DNA of 64,000 nt from Pseudoflavonifractor phocaeensis (GTDB lineage: Bacteria > Bacillota > Clostridia > Oscillospirales > Oscillospiraceae). How positions within the stretch are numbered: the stretch's first letter is position 1; each line of letters opens with the position of its first letter. Location: contig NZ_JACJLC010000004.1 of NCBI RefSeq assembly GCF_016901955.1, positions 1 through 64,000 of the forward strand, in the 5' to 3' direction. Both the position numbers and the translations under genes were made by a program. This document shows positions 17,778-26,691 of the stretch, in pieces. The notes beneath the pieces are model-generated. The model was given only the letters and a program-made list of their open reading frames with translations. It did not search any database and was not told the origin of the DNA.

Positions 17778-18590
17778 TTACCAGCCATAGCGACCCAGAA
17801 CCCCCACACCTACGCACAGGGCCAGGGAGAGCAGCAGGGCGGCCACATCCATACCCCCCAGTTTCAGCTGACGCAGGCGGGTGCGTCCCGCGCCGCCGTG
17901 GTAACAGCGGCACTCCATGGCCACCGCCAGCTCGTCGGCCCGGCGAAAGGCGGAGATGAACAGAGGCACCAGCAGGGGCACCAAGGCCTTGGCTTTCCGG
18001 ATCAGGCTGCCACTGTCAAAATCAGCCCCTCTGGCCTTCTGGGCGGACATGATCTTGTCAGTCTCCTCAATCAGGGTGGGGATGAACCGCAGGGCGATGG
18101 ACATCATCATAGCCAGCTCGTGGATGGGAACATGGACCACCTTCAGAGGGCTGAGCAGCTTTTCCAGCCCGTCGGTGAGCATGATGGGAGAGGTGGTATA
18201 GGTCAGCAAAAAGGTACAGGTAATAAGCATGGCGATCCGCAGGATCATGAACACCGCCGCCCAAATACCCTCTGCATAGATGGTGAAAATCCAAAAGGAC
18301 GTCAAAGGCTCTCCTTCACCGGGGGTATAAAACAGGTTGAGCACCGCCGTGATGGCGATGATGATAAGCACGGGCCGCATTCCCCGCATGATGCTTTTGA
18401 TCCCCACCTTGGAGATGGCGATGAGGGCGGCCAGCACCGCCAGCAGGATGGCGTAGGTCACCACATGGCTGGCCAGAAAAAGAGCCACGATATAGGCAAC
18501 GGTGCCCAGCAGCTTGGTCCGGGGGTCCAGCCGATGGATAATGGTCTTTCCGGGGAAATACTGCCCCAGAGTAATGTCTTTCAGGGCCAT
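17778..18590 (-). CDS. ecfT: ECF transporter transmembrane subunit EcfT
   Basis: A 270-residue integral membrane subunit of an energy-coupling-factor vitamin transporter. It opens with the EcfT motif GQYFPGKTIIHRLDPRTKLL. The two coupling-helix signatures (A-R-G type) appear as SAQKARGADFD and AMECRCYHGG. It couples the two ATPases to interchangeable substrate-binding S proteins; none is encoded here, as usual for group II systems. Confidence 0.93.
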   Translation of the reverse strand: MALKDITLGQYFPGKTIIHRLDPRTKLLGTVAYIVALFLASHVVTYAILLAVLAALIAISKVGIKSIMRGMRPVLIIIAITAVLNLFYTPGEGEPLTSFWIFTIYAEGIWAAVFMILRIAMLITCTFLLTYTTSPIMLTDGLEKLLSPLKVVHVPIHELAMMMSIALRFIPTLIEETDKIMSAQKARGADFDSGSLIRKAKALVPLLVPLFISAFRRADELAVAMECRCYHGGAGRTRLRQLKLGGMDVAALLLSLALCVGVGVLGRYGW

Positions 18591-18591
18591 C

Positions 18592-19458
18592 TCACTGTCC
18601 CCCTTTCCGCTTTAGGGCCGCCAGAACAGCGTCTCTGGCCTGCTCAATGGTGTACACCGAGGGGTCAATGTCCACACCCATGCTTTTCAGCCGGTGGAAT
18701 ACCCGGGTCATGGCGGGCACCCCCAGGCCCATCTGCTCCAACTGGTCCCCGTGGGCGAAAACCTCCCGGGGGGAGCCGGAGAAGGGGATCTTCCCGTCAT
18801 TGACTACCACGATCCGGTCCACCGTCCGGGCCATCTCCTCCATGGAGTGGGAAACGATGATGATGGTAGCGTTTTTGGCCACGTGGTAGTCGTGAATGTT
18901 GCCCAGAATAGACTCCACCCCCACCGGGTCCAGCCCGGCAGTGGGCTCGTCCAGGATGAGCACCGAGGGCTCCATGGCAATGACTCCGGCGATAGCCACC
19001 CGGCGCTTCTGGCCACCGGAGAGCTCAAAGGGAGATTGAGCTAGAGTTTCTTCCTTCAAACCCACGAACTGAGCGGCCTGCCTTACCCGGCGGTCAATCT
19101 CCGCCGGATCCAGTCCCATATTGCCCGGACCAAAGGCAATATCCTTATAGACCGTCTCCTCAAAAAGCTGGTACTCCGGGTATTGAAACACCAGCCCCAC
19201 CTGGAATCGGATCTGGCGGGTGCGTTCCTTGGTCTCCCAGATATCGTTCCCCTCAAAGAGCACCTTGCCGGAGGTGGGCTTCAACAGGCCGTTGAGATGT
19301 TGGATCAGTGTGGACTTACCCGAGCCGGTGTGGCCAATGATGCCCAGGTACTCTCCGCGGTAGGCGGTGAAGTCCACGTCCACCAGAGCCCCGTGCTCAA
19401 AGGGGGTGCCGGCGGAATAGATATGGCTCAGGCGCTCCGTCTGAATGATCGGTTCCAA
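18592..19458 (-). CDS. ecfA2: ECF transporter ATPase EcfA2
   Basis: A 288-residue ABC ATPase. Walker A is GHTGSGKST, the signature is FELSGGQKRRVAIAG and Walker B is VLILDEPTAGLD. It pairs with EcfA1 under EcfT to power uptake of vitamins or trace metals. One base separates its stop from the ecfT start. Confidence 0.93.
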   Translation of the reverse strand: MEPIIQTERLSHIYSAGTPFEHGALVDVDFTAYRGEYLGIIGHTGSGKSTLIQHLNGLLKPTSGKVLFEGNDIWETKERTRQIRFQVGLVFQYPEYQLFEETVYKDIAFGPGNMGLDPAEIDRRVRQAAQFVGLKEETLAQSPFELSGGQKRRVAIAGVIAMEPSVLILDEPTAGLDPVGVESILGNIHDYHVAKNATIIIVSHSMEEMARTVDRIVVVNDGKIPFSGSPREVFAHGDQLEQMGLGVPAMTRVFHRLKSMGVDIDPSVYTIEQARDAVLAALKRKGGQ

Positions 19459-19511
19459 TTGGCTTCATTCCTTTATCTCAGTGGTGCATGCTCCCATCCG
19501 GGAGTCACGCC

Positions 19512-20357
19512 CTATTGCAGCAGGTCCTTCAGGACCTTGGCGCATTCCTCGTCGCTGAGGGCGTCCAAAGGCACATCCACTCCTGCCTGACGCAGCTCCC
19601 ACAGCAGTTCAGTGGTTTCTGGCACGGTGAGTCCCACCGCCTTCAGTTCCTCTACCTGCTGAAATACCTCTCTGGGAACGCCATCGGCAATGACCTTGCC
19701 CTTGGACATGACCACCAACCGGTCAGCCTGGGCGGCCTCGTCCATGTGGTGGGTAATGAGCACAACCGTCACCCCGGAGGTTCGGTTGAGCTCCTTGATG
19801 GTCTTGAGCACCTCCGCCCGGCCTATGGGGTCCAGCATGGCGGTGGGCTCGTCCAGCACAATGCAGCGTGGACGCATGGCAATGACCCCAGCGATGGCCA
19901 CTCGCTGCTTCTGGCCACCGGAGAGCAGGTGAGGGGCGTGCTCCCGATAGTCATACATCCCCACCGCCTTCAGGGCGTCATCCACCCTGCGGCGGATCTC
20001 CTCGGGGGGGACGCCCAGATTCTCCGGGGCGAAGGCCACATCCTCCTCCACCACGTTGGCCACGATCTGGTTGTCCGGGTTCTGGAACACCATGCCTACG
20101 GTACGACGGATGTCCAACAGCCTGTCCTCGTCGGCAGTATCGACGCCGTCTACCAGCACCTGCCCCCCTGATGGCAACAGAATAGCGTTCATATGCTTGG
20201 CTAGGGTGGATTTGCCCGAGCCGTTGTGGCCCAGCACCGCCACAAAGCTGCCCTCCCGAATCTTCAGGTCCACCCCATCCAGTACCACCGGAGTGGGGCC
20301 CTCCACATCCTCATAACGGAACCGCAGGTCCCTGGTCTCAATGATCGGTTGTGTCAT
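19512..20357 (-). CDS. ecfA1: ECF transporter ATPase EcfA1
   Basis: A 281-residue ABC ATPase, first of the two. Walker A is GHNGSGKST, the signature [14 protein letters not shown] and Walker [13 protein letters not shown]. Order ecfA1-ecfA2-ecfT-truA matches the conserved Firmicute cluster. It starts 12 bases after the methyltransferase stop. Confidence 0.93.
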   Translation of the reverse strand: MTQPIIETRDLRFRYEDVEGPTPVVLDGVDLKIREGSFVAVLGHNGSGKSTLAKHMNAILLPSGGQVLVDGVDTADEDRLLDIRRTVGMVFQNPDNQIVANVVEEDVAFAPENLGVPPEEIRRRVDDALKAVGMYDYREHAPHLLSGGQKQRVAIAGVIAMRPRCIVLDEPTAMLDPIGRAEVLKTIKELNRTSGVTVVLITHHMDEAAQADRLVVMSKGKVIADGVPREVFQQVEELKAVGLTVPETTELLWELRQAGVDVPLDALSDEECAKVLKDLLQ

Positions 20358-20369
20358 GGTATCTCCTTC

Positions 20370-21233
20370 TCAGTCGCAGGTCCATCGGCCGGTAGCCCCG
20401 CAGGGCAGAGCCAGACCGGTGGAGGTCACCGGCAAACCCAGCTCCTGGCTGTCGGTATGTCCACCGTGCCGGCGAGCCACCAAGGTCTCCAGCAAATAGG
20501 TGAGTACCGAGGCTGACAGGCCAGTGGTGTAAGAGTTGATGAGGAAAAACAGGGGTCGATCGGACAGCACGCCGGTGACCAGTTCCACAAAGGGGAACAG
20601 ATTCTCCTCCAGCTTCCAGATCTCTCCCGACGGGCCCCGGCCGTAGGAGGGCGGGTCCATGATGACCGCATCGTAGGTCCGGCCCCGGCGGATCTCCCGC
20701 TCCACAAACTTGGCGCAGTCGTCCACAATCCATCGAATGGGGGCCTCGGACAGGCCGGAGGAGGTGGCGTTCTCCCTGGCCCAGCTCACCATCCCCTTGG
20801 CGGCATCCACATGGCACACACTGGCTCCCGCCGCGGCGCAGGCCACGGTGGCCCCGCCGGTATAGGCAAAGAGGTTGAGCACCCAGATGGGACGGCCGGC
20901 GGTGCGGATGCGTTCCATGGCAAAATCCCAGTTCGCCGCCTGCTCGGGAAAAAGACCGGTGTGTTTAAAGTTCATAGGTTTTATGTTAAAGGTAAGCACC
21001 CCATATCCCAGAGTCCAGCGGGGGGGCAGCTCCTTCTTTACCCACTGACCGCCGCCGGTGGAAGAACGCTGGTATCTGGCGTCATACTTCCGCCACCCCG
21101 GGTGTTTTCCCTCCGGACGCCAGATGGCCTGGGGATCAGGCCGCACCAGGATATGCTTCCCCCAGCGTTCCAGCCGCTCCCCATTGCCGCAGTCCAATAG
21201 CTCATAGTCCTTCCATCCATCCGAACGCCACAT
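20370..21233 (-). CDS. Class I SAM-dependent methyltransferase (RlmI/RlmK-like)
   Basis: A 287-residue Rossmann-fold methyltransferase. The SAM loop is LNLFAYTGGATVACAAAGA with the acidic HVDAAKG following, and the catalytic-type motif is DPPSYGRG. It resembles the C-terminal catalytic half of RlmI/RlmK rRNA cytosine/guanine methyltransferases but lacks a clear PUA domain. ATG 21233 is chosen because GGAGG lies five bases upstream; an in-frame GTG is at 21245. The RNA substrate is not known. Confidence 0.8.
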   Translation of the reverse strand: MWRSDGWKDYELLDCGNGERLERWGKHILVRPDPQAIWRPEGKHPGWRKYDARYQRSSTGGGQWVKKELPPRWTLGYGVLTFNIKPMNFKHTGLFPEQAANWDFAMERIRTAGRPIWVLNLFAYTGGATVACAAAGASVCHVDAAKGMVSWARENATSSGLSEAPIRWIVDDCAKFVEREIRRGRTYDAVIMDPPSYGRGPSGEIWKLEENLFPFVELVTGVLSDRPLFFLINSYTTGLSASVLTYLLETLVARRHGGHTDSQELGLPVTSTGLALPCGATGRWTCD

Positions 21234-21319
21234 ACTATCCTCCACGCCTCTCTGGCTATACTTGTCATAATCATGTTATTATATCACTGGGGTTCTGTTG
21301 AGTCAACGAGAAGAAAGAA

Positions 21320-21348
21320 TTGTCTTATGGCGGAAACTGTGTTAAAAT
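21320..21348 (+). promoter_or_regulatory. Promoter of divIVA-like gene
   Basis: TTGTCT (21320-21325), a 17-base spacer and TAAAAT (21343-21348), about 70 bases before the start codon. Confidence 0.55.
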
Positions 21349-21420
21349 GGTATGAACTGTACAGGCCTCCCGGCCTGCCCATCTGCCACACGGCTAATTT
21401 GTGAAAACGAGGTGTCCCCT

Positions 21421-22101
21421 ATGAGCGCCACTGAGCTTCAATTCCGCACCGCTGCCATCGGCGGCTTTCAAAAGCAGGATGTCCTAAGCTATATCGAATC
21501 CTCCAACCAGATCCATCTGGAAAGGCTGGAATCCATCCAGCGGGAGCGGGATCAGTTGACTCAGGAGATGGAAGAGCTGCGCCGCCAGGCTGCTGACGCC
21601 CAGGGCCATACTGCCCATCTGGAGGAGGAAAACACCCGTCTGAGCGCGGAGTTGACCGCCGCCCGTCAGGAACTGGAAGCTATGCGAAAGGATTTTGACC
21701 AGCAGAAGCAGGCTATGGAAGCCATGAAGATCCGCTTGGAACGGGCGGAGCCTGCCGCCCAGGCTTATGAGCAGGTCAAGGATCGCACCGCCGGCATTGA
21801 GCTGGAGGCCCACTGCCGGGCCCAGGAGGTCCAGCGTCTGTCGGAAGAGAAGGTGCTAAAGACCCGGACCGAGGTGGAGCAATGGCTGCACAAGGTAAAG
21901 GCGGGATATGATCTGCTGCGGGCCGATATGGACACCGCGATCAACCGCACCGGCCAGGAGTTGGATAAGGCCTACGATATTCTCACCCAGCTCTCCGGCA
22001 ATTTTGCCGCCCAGAGCGAGCACCTGGACAAACTGACCCGGAATTGCGTGGACGAACTCACCCCCAAGGCTCCGGAACCCCTGCCTCTGGATGAAGGCTG
22101 A
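21421..22101 (+). CDS. DivIVA-domain coiled-coil protein
   Basis: A 226-residue protein. The N-terminal residues (FRTAAIGGFQKQDVLSYIE) match the DivIVA/GpsB lipid-binding head, followed by a long Glu/Gln-rich coiled coil to about residue 165. Such proteins sit at curved membranes and the division septum. The start at 21421 follows GAGGTG; the longer frame from 21352 lacks a site. It precedes a metalloregulator gene on the same strand. Confidence 0.75.
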   Translation: MSATELQFRTAAIGGFQKQDVLSYIESSNQIHLERLESIQRERDQLTQEMEELRRQAADAQGHTAHLEEENTRLSAELTAARQELEAMRKDFDQQKQAMEAMKIRLERAEPAAQAYEQVKDRTAGIELEAHCRAQEVQRLSEEKVLKTRTEVEQWLHKVKAGYDLLRADMDTAINRTGQELDKAYDILTQLSGNFAAQSEHLDKLTRNCVDELTPKAPEPLPLDEG

Positions 22102-22139
22102 CCGTTCCGGACTTATCTGTAACAGAACAGGAGCGCACA

Positions 22140-22511
22140 ATGAATATTTACGAATCATCTGAAAACTATCTGGAGGCCATCCTAAGCCTGCGGGAGCAGC
22201 ACGGCATGGTGCGCTCCATTGACATTGCCAATCAGCTCCATTTCTCCAAGCCCAGCGTCAGCGTGGCCATGAAAAAGCTGCGGGAAAGCGGGTATATTGA
22301 AATGGATAAGGACGGTTTGATTTCCCTGCTCCCCGCCGGCGAGGAGATCGCCCGCCGGATCTTTGAACGGCACCAGTTGCTCACCCAGTTTTTCATTCAC
22401 CTGGGCGTCAGCCCTGAGGTAGCCGCCGCAGATGCCTGCAAGGTGGAGCATGACCTAAGCGAAGAGACCTTCCAGAAGATTAAGGCCCACGCCCTGGGCT
22501 CCCATGACTGA
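22140..22511 (+). CDS. DtxR/MntR-family metal-dependent regulator
   Basis: A 123-residue regulator. The N-terminal winged helix (SSENYLEAILSL ... IANQLHFSKPSVSVAMKKLRESGYI) and a dimer domain with metal-ligand candidates (ERHQLLTQFFIHLGV, KVEHDLSEET) follow MntR/IdeR architecture; the SH3-like third domain is absent, as in MntR. It may sense Mn or Fe. Boxes of the TTAG-N6-CTAA type at 32958-33021 are possible targets. Confidence 0.85.
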   Translation: MNIYESSENYLEAILSLREQHGMVRSIDIANQLHFSKPSVSVAMKKLRESGYIEMDKDGLISLLPAGEEIARRIFERHQLLTQFFIHLGVSPEVAAADACKVEHDLSEETFQKIKAHALGSHD

Positions 22512-22522
22512 CTGTTTTACGC

Positions 22523-22571
22523 ATGAAAAAGCGAGGGACCGCTGTTCCGCAGCGGCCCCACGCTTTTTCAT
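22523..22571. terminator. Bidirectional terminator
   Basis: A long interrupted hairpin: outer arms ATGAAAAAGCG and CGCTTTTTCAT enclose a GC-rich inner stem (CCGCTG with CAGCGG). It ends the metalloregulator gene on the plus strand and the small Gly/Cys-rich gene on the minus strand. Confidence 0.75.
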
Positions 22572-22591
22572 GGCTTATGGAGTCTATGAAC

Positions 22592-22738
22592 TCAGCAGCA
22601 GCTGTTGCAGCCACAGCCGCAGCCGTTTCCACAGCCGTTCCCCCCGCAGCAGCAGCACAGCAGGATGATGATCAGAATGATCCACAGGCAGCCATTGCCG
22701 CCGAAACCATTACCACAGCCATTGTTGCACCCCATCAT
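22592..22738 (-). CDS. Tiny Gly/Cys-rich membrane peptide (YjcZ-like)
   Basis: A 48-residue product. It starts MMGCNNGCGNGFGGNGC, has one hydrophobic helix (LWIILIIILL, residues 18-27) and ends in a Cys/Gly-rich tail (CGNGCGCGC then CCC). AGGAGG lies eight bases before the ATG and a terminator follows, which argues for a real gene. The layout recalls YjcZ-type sporulation peptides (Gly-rich head plus one hydrophobic helix) but with many more cysteines. Plus-strand Ala/Gln-rich frames here are shadows. Function is inferred only by resemblance. Confidence 0.65.
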   Translation of the reverse strand: MMGCNNGCGNGFGGNGCLWIILIIILLCCCCGGNGCGNGCGCGCNSCC

Positions 22739-22983
22739 AGGAAGTACCTCCTGTTTCAAGATGGAAACCCGACTTCGGCGGCGGTTTATCCCGCTGTCCG
22801 GCCCGGTCTCGCACCATACTATGCCTCTTCCCTGTTCTGGTGTGAATGGCGGAAAATTTACTTTTTTCGGACAATCTTACTCAATTAGCCTACTTGCGTC
22901 CCCCTTCTCCCCGTGTTATCATAAGGATACGGCAGGCCTTCGCTCTGCCAGGAAAAAAAGTCCCCTCAAATCGAAAAAAAGAC

Positions 22984-23040
22984 TTGACGGAAAAGTTAAG
23001 TTGTGCTATCTTAATATCAGAAATGATAATCATTACTGAT
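22984..23040 (+). promoter_or_regulatory. Rubrerythrin promoter with Fur/PerR-like palindrome
   Basis: TTGACG (22984-22989), a 17-base spacer and TATCTT (23007-23012). A 25-base palindrome centred on 23028 (23016-23040) begins three bases after the -10 box; its 12-base arms, ATCAGAAATGAT and the complement of ATCATTACTGAT, match at 11 of 12. The core AATGATAATCATT resembles Fur-family boxes, fitting peroxide or iron control. Confidence 0.65.
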
Positions 23041-23103
23041 TAGCACTTCAGATAATCCCAAGTCAATATAAATATTATCATATGAATGTAGGAGGAAAAT
23101 CAC

Positions 23104-23646
23104 ATGAAAAAGTGGGTCTGCTCTGTCTGCGGTTATGTTCATGAAGGGGATTCCGCCCCTGACTTCTGCCCCATCTGTAAGGCTCCCAAGGAGAAGTTTG
23201 TCCTCCAGGGCGGCGATCGCACCTGGGCTGCCGAGCATGTGGTGGGCGTGGCCAAGGGCGCTCCCGAGGAGATTATCCAGGGCCTGCGCGAGAACTTCCA
23301 GGGCGAGTGCTCTGAGGTTGGTATGTATCTGGCCATGAGCCGTGTGGCTCACCGTGAGGGCTATCCTGAGATCGGCCTGTACTGGGAGAAGGCCGCTCTG
23401 GAGGAGGCCGAGCACGCCGCCAAGTTTGCCGAGTTGCTGGGCGAGGTCCTGACCGACTCTACCAAGAAGAACCTGGAGATGCGTGTGGACGCTGAGAACG
23501 GCGCCACCATGGGCAAGTTTGAGCTGGCCAAGAAGGCCAAGGAGCTGAACCTGGACGCCATCCACGACACCGTGCACGAGATGGCTCGCGACGAGGCCCG
23601 CCACGGCAAGGCCTTTGAGGGCCTGCTGAAGCGCTACTTCGGCTAA
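23104..23646 (+). CDS. Rubrerythrin, reverse-domain type
   Basis: A 180-residue peroxide-reducing protein. The rubredoxin-like iron site comes first ([10 protein letters not shown] ... CPICKAP, residues 5-28), followed by a four-helix ferritin-like diiron domain with EC-type ligands ([35 protein letters not shown]). This order is that of clostridial reverse rubrerythrins, which act as NADH peroxidases through rubredoxin. The gene stands alone behind a strong AGGAGG site. Confidence 0.9.
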   Translation: MKKWVCSVCGYVHEGDSAPDFCPICKAPKEKFVLQGGDRTWAAEHVVGVAKGAPEEIIQGLRENFQGECSEVGMYLAMSRVAHREGYPEIGLYWEKAALEEAEHAAKFAELLGEVLTDSTKKNLEMRVDAENGATMGKFELAKKAKELNLDAIHDTVHEMARDEARHGKAFEGLLKRYFG

Positions 23647-23727
23647 TCGCTCAGGCAAAAATAGCGAAACCTAGATACAATTAAATACCCGTATTTCTCC
23701 TGATTTCAAGAGATTTACGAACAAAGT

Positions 23728-23780
23728 ACACGGGACTTGATGATCCAATGATCGCAAATCAAGTCCCGTGTTATTTATTT
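23728..23780 (+). terminator. Long hairpin between rubrerythrin and integrase
   Basis: A perfect 14-bp stem (23728-23741 with 23758-23771) is followed by TATTTATTT. It may end the rubrerythrin message although it sits 80 bases downstream. It is also a possible left boundary mark of the integrated element, but no matching copy was found elsewhere in the window. Confidence 0.5.
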
Positions 23781-23881
23781 GTATTTTCCCGCACTGTGGG
23801 AAAAGCGTGGGAAAAACTTTGTCATTCGTCAAACGCCACGCTATGCTGCGTCCAGATCATTTGGGCTAGGAGGCGGCGCCG

Positions 23882-25099
23882 ATGAAAGGCAGTGGAAGCG
23901 TAAGATTACGCGGTAAGACCTGGTCATACCGTGTCGGTCTTGGGAAAATGAAAATAGATGGCAAAAGAAAGCAGATCGAAGGCAGCGGTTTCAGGACGCA
24001 AAAAGAAGCCGTGAAAGCCATGCATGAAATTCTGGCCCAGTATCATAAAACCGGCGAATATGTGGATAACAAAAAGATCACATTCCAGCAGAACTCCGAG
24101 GAATTTATCCAAGTCGAGTCGTCAGCTACCCGTGCCTACGCCACCATCTTGCGATACGAATCAATTTACCGCAATCATTTGCAGAATGAATTTGGCCCTC
24201 TGTATCTATATCAGATCGACTCCAAAAGGATACAAACATTTTTGCACGAAAAGTCCAGCAAGTACAGCGAGTCCTTTGTGAAGAGCCTGTACAAAGCGTT
24301 CAATGTCCTGTTTTCCTACGCTTACCGGAATAAGGTCATAAAGGTGAATCCCATGGACGATGTCGCGCCTCCTCCCGATCCCAGGCACCGTTCCGACGTG
24401 GTAATCTACTCCGCTCAGGAACGGGAGAAGATCCAAGAACGCATCGAAAGCACCAATGTGAAAAGCGCGTATTACATCGGCTTGAATACCGGCGTCCGAG
24501 TAAGTGAGTGCTTTGCACTGCGCTGGTCAGACATAGACTTTGAGAAGAGAACCGTCCGGATCGACAAACAGCTCAGGTTCCAGGATAAAAAATGGTGCTT
24601 TACCCCCCTGAAAACCAGAAACTCTTACCGGACGATTGATGTTTCAGCCCCATTTGTTCAGTACCTCACCGAACTCAAAAAGGCCCAGGAAGCCGCCGCA
24701 CTTGTGTATGGTACGTCCTATCAAAAAACAAATGTCGTCTGGGACCGAAGGCTGCGCCATCAGGACGATCCATTGGAAATCGACGACTTTATTAACATTA
24801 AGCAAAACGGAAAAATGATGACCTCAGACAGCGAAAAATTTATGGCCAAAATCATCAAGCAGGATTGCGACATCTACTTCAAATTCCATAATCTTCGGCA
24901 CACATACGCCACGTTGTTAGCCGAGAGCGGCGTAAGTCCACGCTATGCGCAGGAGCAGCTTGGTCACGCTAAAATGGAATTTACCCTGCGGTACTATACC
25001 CACCTGACAGAATCTATGAAAAATACCGCCATGAACCTGCTTTCCGCCAAAATATCCCTTCCTCATGGTGATACGGATGAAGAGGCGGACACCGAATAA
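23882..25099 (+). CDS. Tyrosine site-specific integrase
   Basis: A 405-residue recombinase of the phage/ICE type. It has an N-terminal arm-binding domain (GSVRLRGKTWSYRVG), a SAM-like core-binding domain (about 65-165) and a catalytic domain with Arg (LNTGVRVSE), HNLRH, LGHA and the nucleophile Tyr (RYYTHL). All key residues are present, so it looks intact. Base and codon use are AT-richer than the flanks. No excisionase, relaxase or replication genes follow, so the element appears eroded. Confidence 0.9.
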   Translation: MKGSGSVRLRGKTWSYRVGLGKMKIDGKRKQIEGSGFRTQKEAVKAMHEILAQYHKTGEYVDNKKITFQQNSEEFIQVESSATRAYATILRYESIYRNHLQNEFGPLYLYQIDSKRIQTFLHEKSSKYSESFVKSLYKAFNVLFSYAYRNKVIKVNPMDDVAPPPDPRHRSDVVIYSAQEREKIQERIESTNVKSAYYIGLNTGVRVSECFALRWSDIDFEKRTVRIDKQLRFQDKKWCFTPLKTRNSYRTIDVSAPFVQYLTELKKAQEAAALVYGTSYQKTNVVWDRRLRHQDDPLEIDDFINIKQNGKMMTSDSEKFMAKIIKQDCDIYFKFHNLRHTYATLLAESGVSPRYAQEQLGHAKMEFTLRYYTHLTESMKNTAMNLLSAKISLPHGDTDEEADTE

Positions 25100-25112
25100 A
25101 ATCATACAAAAC

Positions 25113-25166
25113 GGAGCAATCAAATCCTCGTCCCTTGAGGCGCAGGATTGAATTGCTCCTTTTTTT
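25113..25166 (+). terminator. Terminator after integrase
   Basis: GGAGCAAT (25113-25120) pairs with ATTGCTCC (25152-25159), with a further inner stem, then seven T. Confidence 0.85.
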
Positions 25167-25178
25167 AGGAGAATATCT

Positions 25179-25292
25179 ATGATTCAATATGAACTGAAGC
25201 TCCAGCAGCTGGTAGACTACCCACGCTGCCGCGTCTATCGAGACTTTATCCGGATCCTGATGGCAGACCGAAGCATCCGCCGTTGCTGTTAA
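25179..25292 (+). pseudogene. N-terminal remnant of a mobile-element protein
   Basis: AGGAG at 25167-25171 and an ATG at 25179 open a 37-residue frame, MIQYELKLQQLVDYPRCRVY and onward, which stops at 25292. The opening resembles helix-turn-helix replication-type proteins of roughly 250-300 residues carried by gut Firmicute ICEs (recalled, not searched). The remainder is missing, so this looks like a deletion scar. Confidence 0.5.
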
Positions 25293-25358
25293 ACAGCGGC
25301 TTTTATGCGAAGTATAGTTTTTCTTTTATACAGAGCTGTTTCTGCCAGCAACGGAGAA

Positions 25359-26597
25359 CTATTTGCCGTTTTCCAACTGGCTAAATATCCTTTTGGAATA
25401 TAAAGAAATCAAAAGTGCTGCGACTGCGGCACCAATTAAAACTATCCATGTGTGCATGGCGAAAAGATCAAATAAGACTCCATAAATCGCCTGCCCTATC
25501 GGTTGGCCACACATCGCAATCGAAATCAGCGCCGCCATAATTTTCCCGACTAATTGCGGCGGTGTTTGTGTCTGCACCATTGTATAAATCTGTACCATGA
25601 AGAGAGTAGAAGCACCCATAGCCGCAAAGCTCATTAAAGTGATTGCCCAATATGATACAATAGCGGGCATATTCAAAAAGAGGGATATTCCCATAATTGC
25701 CACAGCCGCAGAGCAAGCCAAAAGTAGCACATACGAATTTTGAATTTTCAGCTTTTCCGATACGAATGCGGTTAAAATTCCGCCGCACAAACCACCCAAT
25801 GCCAGCGCCCCCTGCGTGAAGCCGTACATGGTGTCAGACATCCCTAACACTTGTGTAATGAGAATGGGAGTTCCGACAATCATCACCGCGCTTAAAACCA
25901 AGTTGAAGATAGACACCAGAAAGACCACCGAAAAGAAAATGGGCTTTTCTGTTTTTACAAACTGATAGCTTTCTTTCAGATCCATTCCGACTACCTGAAA
26001 TACGCCGACTTCACGCGGGCGCTTTTCATGCGGGATGTGGATAAAGATTTCCATGATGGCGGAAAAAGTAAAACACGCCGCACTCAAAAGCAAAATCGGA
26101 TAAATACCCCAAAGAGTAAACATTACGCCGCCGATCACCGGCCCTAACAGACCGGAAAGTGTATTGACTTGATTGATGACAGCGTTCCCAGCCATCAACT
26201 TATCTTTCGTTACCAGCAAAGGGACGCTTGCCTGTACTGCTGGCTGGTATGTACCGGAAATACCATAAAGCAACATCAAGACAATGATAAAAAGCGGAAC
26301 TGTTGGGATTTTCCCCAGCGAAAAGTAAAACAGCATGATAATAGCCGCCGTGGAGAAGTCCAGCCCCACCATAATGTCACGCTTGTTCACACGGTCAGCC
26401 AGTACACCGCCGACCATCGAAAGAATAACCATCGGTGCAAAAGAGCAGGCGGTCACTACGCCAAACAATGTAGACGATCCTGTTTCTCGCAACAGGTACA
26501 GTGGTAAGGCAAAGCGCAAGATAGCGTTGCCAAAGAGAGAAATGATCTGGCCGATCACGACGAGAGTAAAATCACGTCTGAAAAGTTTTGTCTGCAT
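25359..26597 (-). CDS. MFS efflux transporter
   Basis: A 412-residue, about 12-helix major facilitator. The loop 2-3 motif appears as GGVLADRVNKRDIM. The start LFRRDFTLVVIGQIISLFGNAILRFALPLYL is typical of the macrolide-efflux-like MFS group (NarK/Mef-type). GGAGG lies seven bases before the ATG. It follows a TetR gene on the same strand and has a TetR-type palindrome in its leader, so an exported inducer (drug or metabolite) is likely. Confidence 0.85.
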   Translation of the reverse strand: MQTKLFRRDFTLVVIGQIISLFGNAILRFALPLYLLRETGSSTLFGVVTACSFAPMVILSMVGGVLADRVNKRDIMVGLDFSTAAIIMLFYFSLGKIPTVPLFIIVLMLLYGISGTYQPAVQASVPLLVTKDKLMAGNAVINQVNTLSGLLGPVIGGVMFTLWGIYPILLLSAACFTFSAIMEIFIHIPHEKRPREVGVFQVVGMDLKESYQFVKTEKPIFFSVVFLVSIFNLVLSAVMIVGTPILITQVLGMSDTMYGFTQGALALGGLCGGILTAFVSEKLKIQNSYVLLLACSAAVAIMGISLFLNMPAIVSYWAITLMSFAAMGASTLFMVQIYTMVQTQTPPQLVGKIMAALISIAMCGQPIGQAIYGVLFDLFAMHTWIVLIGAAVAALLISLYSKRIFSQLENGK

Positions 26598-26622
26598 AAA
26601 GAACCTCCATTATTCGATTATT

Positions 26623-26639
26623 AAACCGACCGTCGGTTT
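26623..26639. promoter_or_regulatory. TetR-type operator before the MFS gene
   Basis: A perfect palindrome AAACCGA-CCG-TCGGTTT lies between the tetR terminator and the MFS start codon. A related 17-mer (13 of 17 matching) lies at the tetR promoter (27358-27374). Confidence 0.75.
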
Positions 26640-26650
26640 GATATGTGTCT

Positions 26651-26679
26651 AAAATAAACTGCCCTTTAGGGGAGCAGTT
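26651..26679 (-). terminator. Terminator after the TetR gene
   Basis: On the minus strand AACTGC and GCAGTT arms enclose a CCCC/GGG inner stem and are followed by TTTATTTT. It lets the MFS gene be controlled from its own operator. Confidence 0.65.
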
Positions 26680-26691
26680 CATTTTAGGGAG

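Noticed and set aside
22523-23039. Ala/Gln/Pro-rich plus-strand frames near 22.5-23.0 kb
   Set aside because: They are the complement of the minus-strand Gly/Cys mini-gene and of the terminator and promoter region.
23647-23881. tRNA gene as attachment site of the integrase
   Set aside because: No cloverleaf or T-loop GTTCGA motif could be read, and no second copy of the hairpin was found.
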